A stretch of 64,000 nucleotides of DNA, taken from contig RHKY01000001.1 of assembly GCA_008363385.1 (NCBI GenBank), positions 62,001 to 126,000 on the forward strand, given 5' to 3'. The notes beneath the pieces are model-generated. The model made no database searches. It saw only the letters and a program-made list of their open reading frames with translations, and was not told the DNA's origin. Within the stretch, counting starts at the first letter, position 1. Each line of letters begins with the position of its first letter. Made by a program: the position numbers and the translations under genes. Of the stretch, positions 45,502 to 53,480 are shown in pieces. Source of the DNA: Acidobacteriota bacterium. Lineage in GTDB: Bacteria; Acidobacteriota; Thermoanaerobaculia; UBA5066.

Positions 45502-45506
45502 CGTTC

Positions 45507-46480
45507 TCAGCGCCGGGGAAACTCGACCGTGACGGTCGCCGCGGCCTCGGAGGCGGAGCGCAGGATCCATGCCTCGAACCGGCAGGACCCGTTCTCGCAG
45601 GCCGGATCCGTCCCGACGACCACGACCTGTCCCGACGACGTGCGGACCGGGGTCCCGCTCGCGGGGAGGACCGCTCGGAGCCCGAGCGTTCCCGTCGTCG
45701 AGTCGATTCCGACGACCTCGGTCGATGCGCTCGACTGCCGGGTCCAGAGCGACAAGGCGGACGAACCCGCGCCGTCGAGACGCAGCGGTCGGAACGAGCC
45801 AGCGCTGGCGGTCTCCCGCACGGCGGCACAGGGCTCGTCCGGCCAGCGTGCGCACCAGAGGAGCCCGCCCCGGCGCTCTCGCCCTCGACGGCGACGAAGG
45901 TGCCGGCCGCGCGCGATCTCCTGGCGTGACGGAACCCGGCGAAGAGGAGCGGCGCCGGCAGCCCGGCGATGCCTTCCTCCCTGGGCTCCGAGTAGACCTC
46001 GCCGTTCGCCGTGACGAAACCGGGAAGGCTCGCGAGCCCCCCGCCGGTCCGTAGAACGGCCTCGACCCCGAACGAATCCTGGCTCACCCGCGAGACGACG
46101 GTGCCCCGGGGTGTCTCGACGAGCCGCACCCTGCCGAAGGGCTCTCCCGGCGCGTTCGGGAAGGCCCGGTGCACCGCGGCGCAGACCTCCTCGGGGGTCG
46201 TCACCGCCGCGACCACGCCTGTTGCCGCACAGGGCAGCGGGGCGTACTCGCGGCGGGTCGCACGCGGATCGCCGACCCGCCACTCCAGCACGGAGACCTC
46301 CCCGTCGAAGCGGCCGGGAACGACCGTGTCGCCGTCCCCACGGGCCACGAGGATGTGGACGCGGTCCCCGGCGACGAACCAGACCTTCAGTGTGTCCGCC
46401 GCGCTCGGGGACGCGACCGGCAACCCGAACGCAGCCAGCAGGAGGAGCGCCCGGCAAGTCGAGGTCGTCACGGTGGGCAA
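45507..46480 (-). pseudogene. Frameshifted gene for a secreted protein
   Basis: The N-terminal part (from TTG 46480, or GTG 46471) encodes a signal peptide (CRALLLLAAFGLPVASPSAA) and a beta-rich domain to about FVAVEGESAG. The natural continuation (LLWCARWPDEPCAAV ... GQVVVVGTDPACENGSCRFEAWIL, ending VEFPRR at 45507) is in another frame. One extra base in the four-C run at 45868-45871 would restore a single reading frame of about 325 codons. It is either a true frameshift mutation or a homopolymer sequencing error. Family not recognised; no catalytic motif seen. Confidence 0.7.
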
Positions 46481-46537
46481 CGGCTCACGGCCTCCGCGCT
46501 CATGATGCTCCCGGGTCGCGCGCTCTGGCGGGGTGAC

Positions 46538-49500
46538 CTACGCCTCCCGCCGCAGCGCCACGAGCGTCAGGTCGTCCTGGCGCGGCGTCTCGCCGCGCCA
46601 GCGCTCCTCCTCCCGCGCCACCTCCTCGACGAGCGCGTCGGGCGTCCGGGCGGCCGCCGCGTGGAACAGCTCGCGCGCCCGGGCGTAGCCGAGCGGCTCG
46701 CCGCCCGGCCCCGGGCTCTCGGCCAGGCCGTCCGAGGAGAGGAGCACCGTGTCGCCGGGCCCGAGGTCGAAGCTCCGGACCGAGTGGGGCGTGTCCAGGA
46801 GGGCGCCGAGCGGGGCGCCCGGGACGAGCACCTCCTCCACCTCCCCGGTCCGGGCGCGGTGGACGAAGGCCGGGGGCATCCCGGCGGAGGCCAGCGTCGC
46901 CGTCCCGCCCCGGACGACGAGGACCGCGAGCGCCATGTGGAGGCGGGCGACGCCCAGGTCCCGCATCACCCGCCCGCTCCGGTCGAGGAAGGCGCCGAGG
47001 TCCTCGGGGAACGGGTTTCCGCGGAAGAGCCCCTTCATCACCGAGACGACGGTCCCGGCCTTCAGCCCGTGCCCCGTGGCGTCCCCGACCACGAGAGCCA
47101 GCCCGCCGTCGGGGCCGGCGACCCAGTCCCACGTGTCGCCCCCGACCTCGCTGGCGGTGCGGGTGAGCGCCGCCACCGAGAAGCCGCGGACGGCGGGGAG
47201 CTCCCGCGGCAGGAGCGACAGCTGCAGGGCCCGCGCCTCCTCCAGCTCCGCCGTCTTCCGGTCCGACTCGGCCTGGACGGCGCGCGACTGGGCCTCGGCG
47301 GCCCGGGCCCTCAGCTCGGCCTCCACGAGCCTCGAGCGCTCCCGCTCCTTTCCGAGCACCCGGCGCTTCTCCAGCCGGCTGACCGTGAAGACGCCGCCCA
47401 GGAGGAGGAGGACCCAGAGGGCGAGCGCCCCGTTCGTCCGCCACCAGGGCGGCAGGACGGTGATCGCGAGCGCGGCCCCTTCCTCGTTCCAGACGCCGTC
47501 CTTGTTGGCGGCCCGCACCCGGAAGACGTAGTCGCCGGGAGGGACGGATGTGTAGTCGGCGCGCCGGCGCGTGCCGCCGTCGACCCAGTCCGGGTCGAGG
47601 CCCGCAAGCCTCCAGGAGTAGGCGTTCTTCGCGGCCGCCCGGAAGGAGAGCGCCGAGAACTCCACGGAGAAGAAGCCCTGGCCGGGGCCGAGGACGACGC
47701 GCCCGGTCGGAGCCCACTTCGACGGCGGGAGCGGCTTGCCGAGGCGGGAGAAGGAGAGGATCGCCACCGGGGGAGCGAACGGGTCGTCGGCGACCTCCGA
47801 CGGCACGACCCCCGTCAGGCCGAGGATGCCGCCGAACCAGAGCGTCCCCGAGGGGCCACGGTGGAACGAGCCGCCGTTGAACTCGTCGCTCTGCAGGCCG
47901 TCGCGCGCGTCGAACGTCCGGAACGAGGCCGTGGCGCCGTCGGCGGACGGCGTGACGCGGCAGAGGCCGCGGTTCGTCGAGACCCAGAGGCTCCCGGCGT
48001 CGTCCGGGAGGATCGAGTAGACGGTGTCGTTCGGGAGGCCGTCGGCCTGGCGGAAGCGGCGGACGGAGCCGGTCCGCGGGTCGAGGCGGACGAGGCCGCG
48101 CGGCGTGCCGACCCAGAGGACCCCCGCGGCGTCCTCGTGGAGGCCGTAGACCCGCGCGATCCCAGCGGCCTCGGGCCGTGACGGGTCGTCGAGGAAGCGC
48201 GTCACGATGCCGGTCTCCCGGTCGAGGCGGTTCACGCCGACGTCCGTCCCGACCCAGAGCGCGCCGGACCTCCCCTCGTGCACGGCGCGGACGACGTCGT
48301 TCGAGAGGGTCGAAGGGTCGTCCGGGTCGTTCCGGTATCGCCGGACCTTCCCGGTGGCGCGGTCGAACCGGCAGAGGCCTCCGCCGGCCGTCCCGATCCA
48401 GAGGGCGCCGTCGCTCCCGAGGAGGACGACCCGGAGCGCGTCGTTCGAGAGCGTCTCGGGGTCCCCGTCCCGGGCGCGGAACGCCGTGACGAGCCCCGTC
48501 CGCGGGTCGACCCGGTCGAGCCCGCCCCCGAGAGTCGCGGCCCAGACGATCCCCGACTCGTCCTCGACGACGTTCCAGACGTCGTCGCTCGTAAGGTCGC
48601 GGGGCCTCGTCCCCGCCCGCCAGGCCCGGGCGCGCCCCGTCGCCGGGTCGAAGGCGTTCAGGCCCCCCTGGGCGAGGCCGAGCCAGAGCGTCCCGTCGCG
48701 CCCCTCGAAGACGCCGCGCACGAGCGGCGCGGTCAGCCCGTCCGGGCGCCCCGGCTCGCGGCGGTACGTCCGGAAGGGAGACGGGACGAGGTCCAGGACC
48801 GCCATCCCCGCCCCGTCCGATCCGACCCAGAGGAGCCCGGAGCGGTCCGCCAGGACGCGGCTGGTCCGGTCCGACGGAAGGCTCGACGCGTCGTCGGAGC
48901 GGTTGCGGAACGCGGTGAAGGCTCCCGTCGACGGGTCGAGCCTCACGAGGCCGGCCTCGGTCGCGATCCAGATCCGCCCCTCCCGGTCCTCGGCGAGGTG
49001 GCGCGCCTGCTGCGAGGGAAAGGAGGACGGGTCGCGCGGGTCGTGCCGGAAGACCTGGACCCCCCCGCTGGACGGGTCCACACGCGCGACGGCAGGGCCG
49101 GCTCCGGCCCAGACCGCCCCGTCGCGGGCGCTCAGGACACAGTTGACCGTCACGTTCGGCGGACGCTCGCCGGTCGCGGGATCCCGGTCGAACCGCGCCA
49201 GCACGCGGCCGCTCGCGGCGTCGAGCCTCAGGAGGCCCGCCCCGAGGGTCGCGGCCCAGATCGACCCGGACCGGTCCTCGGCCAGGTCGAAGACCGCGGG
49301 GGAGGGGAAGCTCTCCGGGTCCCCCGGCGCGGGCGCGAAGGATTCGAACCGAGACGATCCGGGCGCCAGCCGCAGCAGTCCGGCCCCGCCGGTCCCGACC
49401 CAGAGCGTCCCCGAGCGATCCTCGAGGAGCGAGAGGACGGCGAGATTCGGCCGCCGGCCGTCGGTCCCCGGCTCCGGTGCGAAGTGGGTCGCCCGGAGCG

Positions 49501-49849
49501 TCGTCAGGTCGAGCCGGGCCACCCCGCGGTCCGCCCCCCCGACCCAGAGCACGTTCCCGCGCCCGGGGGCGAGCGCCGTGACGTTGCTGTCCGGGAGGCC
49601 GTCCGGGTCGGCCGGGTCGTGCCGGAGGACCGTGAAGCCGTAGCCGTCGAAACGGTTCAGCCCGTCCTGCGTGCCGACCCAGAGGAACCCGGAAGCGTCC
49701 TGCGCCAGGTCCAGGACCGCCGCCTGGGAGAGGCCCTGCTCGAGGGAGAGGGGCCGGAAGGAGGGGCGGGCCTCCGGGGGCCGCGGCGGCGCCCCGAGGA
49801 GGGGGGCGGCGATCGCCAGGGCGAGGAGCGGTGCGGAGAGTCGACTCAT
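46538..49849 (-). CDS. Membrane sensor: Reg_prop propeller, Y_Y_Y, TM and SpoIIE/PP2C phosphatase
   Basis: 1103 residues from ATG 49849. A signal peptide (LSAPLLALAIAAPLLGAPP) precedes propeller blades (GLSQAAVLDLAQDASGFLWVGTQDGLNRFDG and about a dozen further LWVGT repeats to about 690). A Y_Y_Y domain ends at about 795 and a TM (WVLLLLGGVFTVSRL) lies near 800-822. A short coiled coil (about 825-872) and a SpoIIE-type phosphatase (about 876-1100) follow, with metal-binding aspartates in VGGDTW, VVGDATGHG, LLSSDGLAE and RQDDLTLV. It should dephosphorylate Ser/Thr-phosphoproteins in response to an outside signal. It shares input architecture with the kinase encoded 4 kb away. Confidence 0.92.
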   Translation of the reverse strand: MSRLSAPLLALAIAAPLLGAPPRPPEARPSFRPLSLEQGLSQAAVLDLAQDASGFLWVGTQDGLNRFDGYGFTVLRHDPADPDGLPDSNVTALAPGRGNVLWVGGADRGVARLDLTTLRATHFAPEPGTDGRRPNLAVLSLLEDRSGTLWVGTGGAGLLRLAPGSSRFESFAPAPGDPESFPSPAVFDLAEDRSGSIWAATLGAGLLRLDAASGRVLARFDRDPATGERPPNVTVNCVLSARDGAVWAGAGPAVARVDPSSGGVQVFRHDPRDPSSFPSQQARHLAEDREGRIWIATEAGLVRLDPSTGAFTAFRNRSDDASSLPSDRTSRVLADRSGLLWVGSDGAGMAVLDLVPSPFRTYRREPGRPDGLTAPLVRGVFEGRDGTLWLGLAQGGLNAFDPATGRARAWRAGTRPRDLTSDDVWNVVEDESGIVWAATLGGGLDRVDPRTGLVTAFRARDGDPETLSNDALRVVLLGSDGALWIGTAGGGLCRFDRATGKVRRYRNDPDDPSTLSNDVVRAVHEGRSGALWVGTDVGVNRLDRETGIVTRFLDDPSRPEAAGIARVYGLHEDAAGVLWVGTPRGLVRLDPRTGSVRRFRQADGLPNDTVYSILPDDAGSLWVSTNRGLCRVTPSADGATASFRTFDARDGLQSDEFNGGSFHRGPSGTLWFGGILGLTGVVPSEVADDPFAPPVAILSFSRLGKPLPPSKWAPTGRVVLGPGQGFFSVEFSALSFRAAAKNAYSWRLAGLDPDWVDGGTRRRADYTSVPPGDYVFRVRAANKDGVWNEEGAALAITVLPPWWRTNGALALWVLLLLGGVFTVSRLEKRRVLGKERERSRLVEAELRARAAEAQSRAVQAESDRKTAELEEARALQLSLLPRELPAVRGFSVAALTRTASEVGGDTWDWVAGPDGGLALVVGDATGHGLKAGTVVSVMKGLFRGNPFPEDLGAFLDRSGRVMRDLGVARLHMALAVLVVRGGTATLASAGMPPAFVHRARTGEVEEVLVPGAPLGALLDTPHSVRSFDLGPGDTVLLSSDGLAESPGPGGEPLGYARARELFHAAAARTPDALVEEVAREEERWRGETPRQDDLTLVALRREA

Positions 49850-49965
49850 ACCGGGCTTCCCGGGGCGCAACCCGCGGCCGCGGGGCGCGGATCCCCCTCG
49901 GGTCTTGGTACGGGTCCAGGTCGGCCGGGGTTCGCCTCGATGGCTTCGGGGCCGCGAGTCGGCGC

Positions 49966-50895
49966 TCATCCGCTCCTGTGGAGGGCGGGCCCCGCGAAGG
50001 AGGCCGGGTCCTCGATCGGCTCCAGGTGGGTCAGGACGGAAGCGGTGGGCAGTGCCGCGCGGACGTCGGCCTCGATCCGCTCGCACAGGTCGTGTCCCCG
50101 CTGCACCGTCCAGCCCCCCGGGACCAGGACGTGCATGTCCACGAAACGGACCGGGCCGGCGACCCGCGTCCTCACCTCGTGGACGTCCACGCCGCCCGTC
50201 CGGTACCGGGCGAGGATCTCGTCGAGCTCCTCGCGCTCCTTCGTCGGGATCGTCGGGTCGAGGAGGCCGTTGGCCGTCTCGATCAGGATCCGGCCGGCCA
50301 TCCAGACGATGTTCGTCGCCACGGCCAGCGCCACGATCGGGTCGAGGAGGAGCCACCCGGTCAGCTTCACGAGGACGACGCCGAGGAGGACGCCCCCCGA
50401 GGTCCAGACGTCGGTCAGGAGGTGGTGGGCGTCGGCGCGGAGGGTGATCGAGTCGAGCCGCTTGCCCGCCCGGAGGAGGACGACCGCGACGCCCCCGTTC
50501 ACGGCCGCCGCCCCGAGCGAGACGCCGATCCCCAGCCAGACGTCGGTCAGCTCCTGCGGGTCGGCGATCCGGCCCCACGCCGCGAGCGCGATCGCCACGG
50601 CGGCCCCGAGGATGGCCAGCCCCTCGAACGCCGAGGCGAGGTACTCGGCCTTCGAGTGGCCGAAGGCGTGCTCGGAGTCGGGCGGTCGGATCGCCACGCG
50701 CAGGGCCCAGAGCGCGACCCCCGCCGCCAGGAGGTTGACGACCGACTCGACGGCGTCGGAGAGGAGACCGACCGACCCGGTCAGGGACCAGGCGATCGTC
50801 TTCAGGGCGATCGTCGCCAGGGCCGCGGCGATCGAGAGGTAGGCGTAGCAATGGGCGGCCCCGGCCCCCGCCGGGCCCGAGGAGACCGTCGTCAT
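49966..50895 (-). CDS. Cation diffusion facilitator (CDF) family metal exporter
   Basis: 309 residues from ATG 50895, overlapping the stop of the EamA gene (ATGA). It has six predicted TM helices, with the metal-site motifs [12 protein letters not shown] (about 43-54, TM2) and DAHHLLTD (TM5). The C-terminal cytoplasmic ferredoxin-like domain (about 215-290) has [19 protein letters not shown] and [11 protein letters not shown]. It exports divalent metals such as Zn, Co or Fe/Mn in exchange for protons. The exact metal cannot be decided; the motifs are somewhat different from ZitB/FieF. Confidence 0.93.
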   Translation of the reverse strand: MTTVSSGPAGAGAAHCYAYLSIAAALATIALKTIAWSLTGSVGLLSDAVESVVNLLAAGVALWALRVAIRPPDSEHAFGHSKAEYLASAFEGLAILGAAVAIALAAWGRIADPQELTDVWLGIGVSLGAAAVNGGVAVVLLRAGKRLDSITLRADAHHLLTDVWTSGGVLLGVVLVKLTGWLLLDPIVALAVATNIVWMAGRILIETANGLLDPTIPTKEREELDEILARYRTGGVDVHEVRTRVAGPVRFVDMHVLVPGGWTVQRGHDLCERIEADVRAALPTASVLTHLEPIEDPASFAGPALHRSG

Positions 50896-51800
50896 CCGCG
50901 ACGGAGACTACGCGCTTCCCCGCGGGGGGGCGAGCGACGCCCGGGAACGAGGACGATCAGGGCGACTCCCAGGAGGAGGACCGAGGCCCCGGCCAGGAAC
51001 GGGGGCTTCAGGACGGCCCCCTCGAACAGCCAGGCCCAGAGGTTGGCCAGCGGCGGGTTCAGGAAGACGAACGCGGCGGTCTCGCCGGCAGGGAGTCGCT
51101 GCAGCGCCCAGAGCCAGGCCGCGAAGCCGGCGAGCGTGCACGGGACGGCGAGGAAGAGGGCCGACCAGAGGGCTCCCGGGCTCGCGAGGAGCGTCCGGAA
51201 CGTGGCGGGGCGCGCGAAGACGAGGACCGGCAGGCTCCCGGCGACCAGGAGCGCCCACGTCGTGTCGAGAGGGTCCGAGCCACGCGGCAGCGTCCGGCCG
51301 AGGACCGTGTAGACGGCCCAGCTCAGCGGCGCCATCGCCAGGAGGAGCGCGCTCGACAGGTAGGGCCAGTCGACCGGGCGTCCCGTCCCGAAACGGACGA
51401 CGACGAAGAGCCCCGACAGGGCGAGGAGGAGGCCGAGGACCCGCCTCGGGCCGAACGGCTCGCCCAGGAAGACCCGCGCCAGGACGGCGGTGAAGACGGG
51501 GTTCAGCGCCACGACGAGGGCGGCCGTGCCGGAGGGAACGGTCTTCAAGCCGTGGAAGAAGAAGAGGTTGTAGGCCGGCACGGCGAGGAGCCCCATCAGG
51601 GCGACCTTCGGCCAGGCCGGGCGGGGGACCTTCGGCCGGCGCCGGAGGAGGAGGAAGGCCCCGGCCCCGAGGAGGACCGGGAGGAACCGCGCGACGAGCG
51701 CCTCGGTCAGCCCGAGGTCCTGCCTCAGCCGCGCCGCGGCCAGGAACGAGAACGACCAGATCAGCAGCGTGCCGACGAGGACGAGGTGGGCGAGGCGCAG
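50892..51800 (-). CDS. EamA/DMT-family membrane transporter (start uncertain)
   Basis: Ten TM segments in two EamA halves: the first includes [20 protein letters not shown] and [15 protein letters not shown], the second [11 protein letters not shown] and [20 protein letters not shown]. The family has about 290-300 residues. An ATG at 51596 would lose the first two helices. The open frame continues upstream with EamA-like sequence but contains no ATG, GTG or TTG. CTG 51800 (302 residues) is the best in-frame choice. Alternatively a one-base error in the five-G run at 51800-51804 would join GTG 51818. It exports an unknown metabolite. Confidence 0.8.
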   Translation of the reverse strand: MRLAHLVLVGTLLIWSFSFLAAARLRQDLGLTEALVARFLPVLLGAGAFLLLRRRPKVPRPAWPKVALMGLLAVPAYNLFFFHGLKTVPSGTAALVVALNPVFTAVLARVFLGEPFGPRRVLGLLLALSGLFVVVRFGTGRPVDWPYLSSALLLAMAPLSWAVYTVLGRTLPRGSDPLDTTWALLVAGSLPVLVFARPATFRTLLASPGALWSALFLAVPCTLAGFAAWLWALQRLPAGETAAFVFLNPPLANLWAWLFEGAVLKPPFLAGASVLLLGVALIVLVPGRRSPPRGEARSLRRG

Positions 51801-51855
51801 GGGGAGATTCTGGCACGGCGGGAGCGGAGGACGCTCGAAACCGGGAGGCGTCGGT

Positions 51856-51883
51856 TTGACCTCCCCGCACAGAGTGCTACCCT
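51856..51883 (+). promoter_or_regulatory. Candidate promoter TTGACC-16-TACCCT
   Basis: A good -35 (TTGACC, 51856-51861), 16-base spacer and weak -10 (TACCCT, 51878-51883) lie upstream of the exported protein gene at 51926, in the divergent gap with the EamA gene. Confidence 0.45.
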
Positions 51884-51925
51884 TCGCGGGACAGAGTCGG
51901 GCTTCCAGGGGGGCCTGAGGACGGA

Positions 51926-52516
51926 ATGGCCGGAGTAGCGAAGCCTTCGAGGTCTGCGGTCGGTGTCGGCCGCGCGCTCGCGCTCGCGGGCGCTGCCTGG
52001 CTGCTCGCCGTCGGGGCCTTCCCGGCGCTGGCGGCGCGCGAGCCCCTGAGCCGCCTCCCCGAGGTCTCGCCCGTCTCGTCCGGCCTCACGGTGATCCCGC
52101 ACGGCCAGCGCGAGGTCAGGGTCACGTGGACGCTGCGCGCCTCGCGGCCCGGCGCGCGCGTCGTCCTTTACGCGGGAGCGACCCTGGACAGCGGCCGCCC
52201 GCTGCTGGAGGTCTCGGCGGTCCCGGGCCTCCACTCCTACGAGTACGTCGACCGTTCCGGCCGCGACGGCCGCTGGCTCTACTGGCTCGTCGTGGTCGAC
52301 GGCAACGCCCACAGCGCCGTCCTCGGGACGCTGGTCTGCGTCTCCCCCTCGATGGACGAGGGCCCCGCGCAGGCGCCACCCCAGGCGCGGCCGGCGCTGG
52401 CAGAGTGGCCGGAGACGGAACCCCCGGTCCGGCGCTGGGCGCCGCCGGGTGTGCCGGTGAGCCCCGGGGACGCCCTCCTCGACGCCCCTCCGGCCCCGCC
52501 TCCCGAGCGGGCGTAG
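51926..52516 (+). CDS. Hypothetical exported protein with Fn3-like domain
   Basis: 196 residues from ATG 51926. The signal peptide covers about 13-36 (ALALAGAAWLLAVGAFPALAA). Residues about 55-140 have the beta pattern of a fibronectin III-like domain (REVRVTWTLRASRPGARVVLY, HSYEYVDRSGRDGRWLYWLVVVDG). The C-terminal 50 residues are Pro/Ala-rich and probably disordered. Function unknown; possibly cell-surface. It is followed on the same strand by another exported protein after about 100 bases. Confidence 0.7.
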   Translation: MAGVAKPSRSAVGVGRALALAGAAWLLAVGAFPALAAREPLSRLPEVSPVSSGLTVIPHGQREVRVTWTLRASRPGARVVLYAGATLDSGRPLLEVSAVPGLHSYEYVDRSGRDGRWLYWLVVVDGNAHSAVLGTLVCVSPSMDEGPAQAPPQARPALAEWPETEPPVRRWAPPGVPVSPGDALLDAPPAPPPERA

Positions 52517-52620
52517 AGAGCCGACGACCCGCTCCGGGTCGCCGGCAAGATCGCCCTCCCTCGCGCTCCCGCGAGCGCGACCCGACCGGATGTCCGATCA
52601 CTCGAGAGGAGAGAAAAGTA

Positions 52621-53331
52621 ATGAGGAAGTCCATCGCATTGCTCGTCGCCGCCGGCTTCCTGGCCGTCGCCGCGGCCGGCTACGCCGCCAACGAGGCCCG
52701 CAAGGGGAAGTTCACGCGTGAGACTGCCAGCGTGTCCCAGCCGAGCCTGGCGAAGAAGAACGCCCCCAAGGCGCTCGTGACCATCGACTACGTCGACACG
52801 GGCAGCACCTTCTACACCTGGGGCGGCGACAACTACATGTCCAACATCTTCAAGCCGGCGGGCGGCTCCTACCCCCTCGACGTCGTCTCGCTGGACGTCT
52901 ACTACTCGTACATCGACGACTCCTCCACCGCTGCGGGCTCCATCGACGGCGTGCGCGTCTTCGACGAGGCGGGGACCGTCCTCGCGAGCCAGCTCGGGGT
53001 CGCCGGCACCCCCCGAACCTGGGTGAACGTGGCCTTCGCCAGCCCGCCCCAGATCGCCGCGGGCAACTTCATCGGCGGGACCTGGAACAGCAACGTGAGC
53101 AGCACCGACCGGAACGACTGCCCGATCCAGGGCGCCGTCAACGCGAACTGGACCGCGCCGCCGGTCGAGCCGTTCCGCCTCCTCACGGGCGGTGCGACCG
53201 CGGGCGCGGCGGGGCCGTGGACCGTCGTGGATGCCGGGGCCGCCTACACCACGACGACGTCGGCCGCGACCGTCATCGCCAACATCAACACCAACGTCCC
53301 GGTCGAGCTCATGAGGTTCTCCGCGGAGTGA
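52621..53331 (+). CDS. Hypothetical exported protein, probably well expressed
   Basis: 236 residues from ATG 52621, with a strong GAGAGGAGAG ribosome site. The signal peptide MRKSIALLVAAGFLAVAAAGYAA is followed by a beta-rich mature part with many Thr, Ser, Tyr and Asn (TGSTFYTWGGDNYMSNIF, YYSYIDDSSTAAGSIDG) and only two Trp-containing blocks near the C-terminus. The composition resembles surface or extracellular domains. Two strong hairpins directly after the stop suggest efficient termination. No family recognised. Confidence 0.75.
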   Translation: MRKSIALLVAAGFLAVAAAGYAANEARKGKFTRETASVSQPSLAKKNAPKALVTIDYVDTGSTFYTWGGDNYMSNIFKPAGGSYPLDVVSLDVYYSYIDDSSTAAGSIDGVRVFDEAGTVLASQLGVAGTPRTWVNVAFASPPQIAAGNFIGGTWNSNVSSTDRNDCPIQGAVNANWTAPPVEPFRLLTGGATAGAAGPWTVVDAGAAYTTTTSAATVIANINTNVPVELMRFSAE

Positions 53332-53336
53332 CCCCC

Positions 53337-53413
53337 GGGGGGGCGGCGCCGCGGCGCCCCCCCCTGGACCGATGACACGGGTTCGCCGCCCAGGCCGCGA
53401 GGCCTGGGCGGCG
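53337..53413 (+). terminator. Double hairpin terminator
   Basis: The first hairpin has a G7-CG stem pairing with CG-C7 (53337-53345 with 53355-53363). The second is a perfect 13-bp stem CGCCGCCCAGGCC (53384-53396) and complement (53401-53413) around a GCGA tetraloop. Both lie between the exported protein gene and the promoter of the PPIase gene. GNRA loops are especially stable. No long T-run, only TCGTAACT. Confidence 0.7.
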
Positions 53414-53426
53414 TCGTAACTGGGCT

Positions 53427-53432
53427 ATCCTC
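53427..53432 (+). promoter_or_regulatory. Candidate -10 box TATCCT
   Basis: TATCCT just after the double hairpin, 49 bases before the PPIase GTG. No clear -35 because the region upstream is the hairpin stem itself. Confidence 0.35.
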
Positions 53433-53480
53433 CCCCGTCGCCTCGGCCCGACGGGCCGGGCGCGACGAAGGAGGAGCGGG

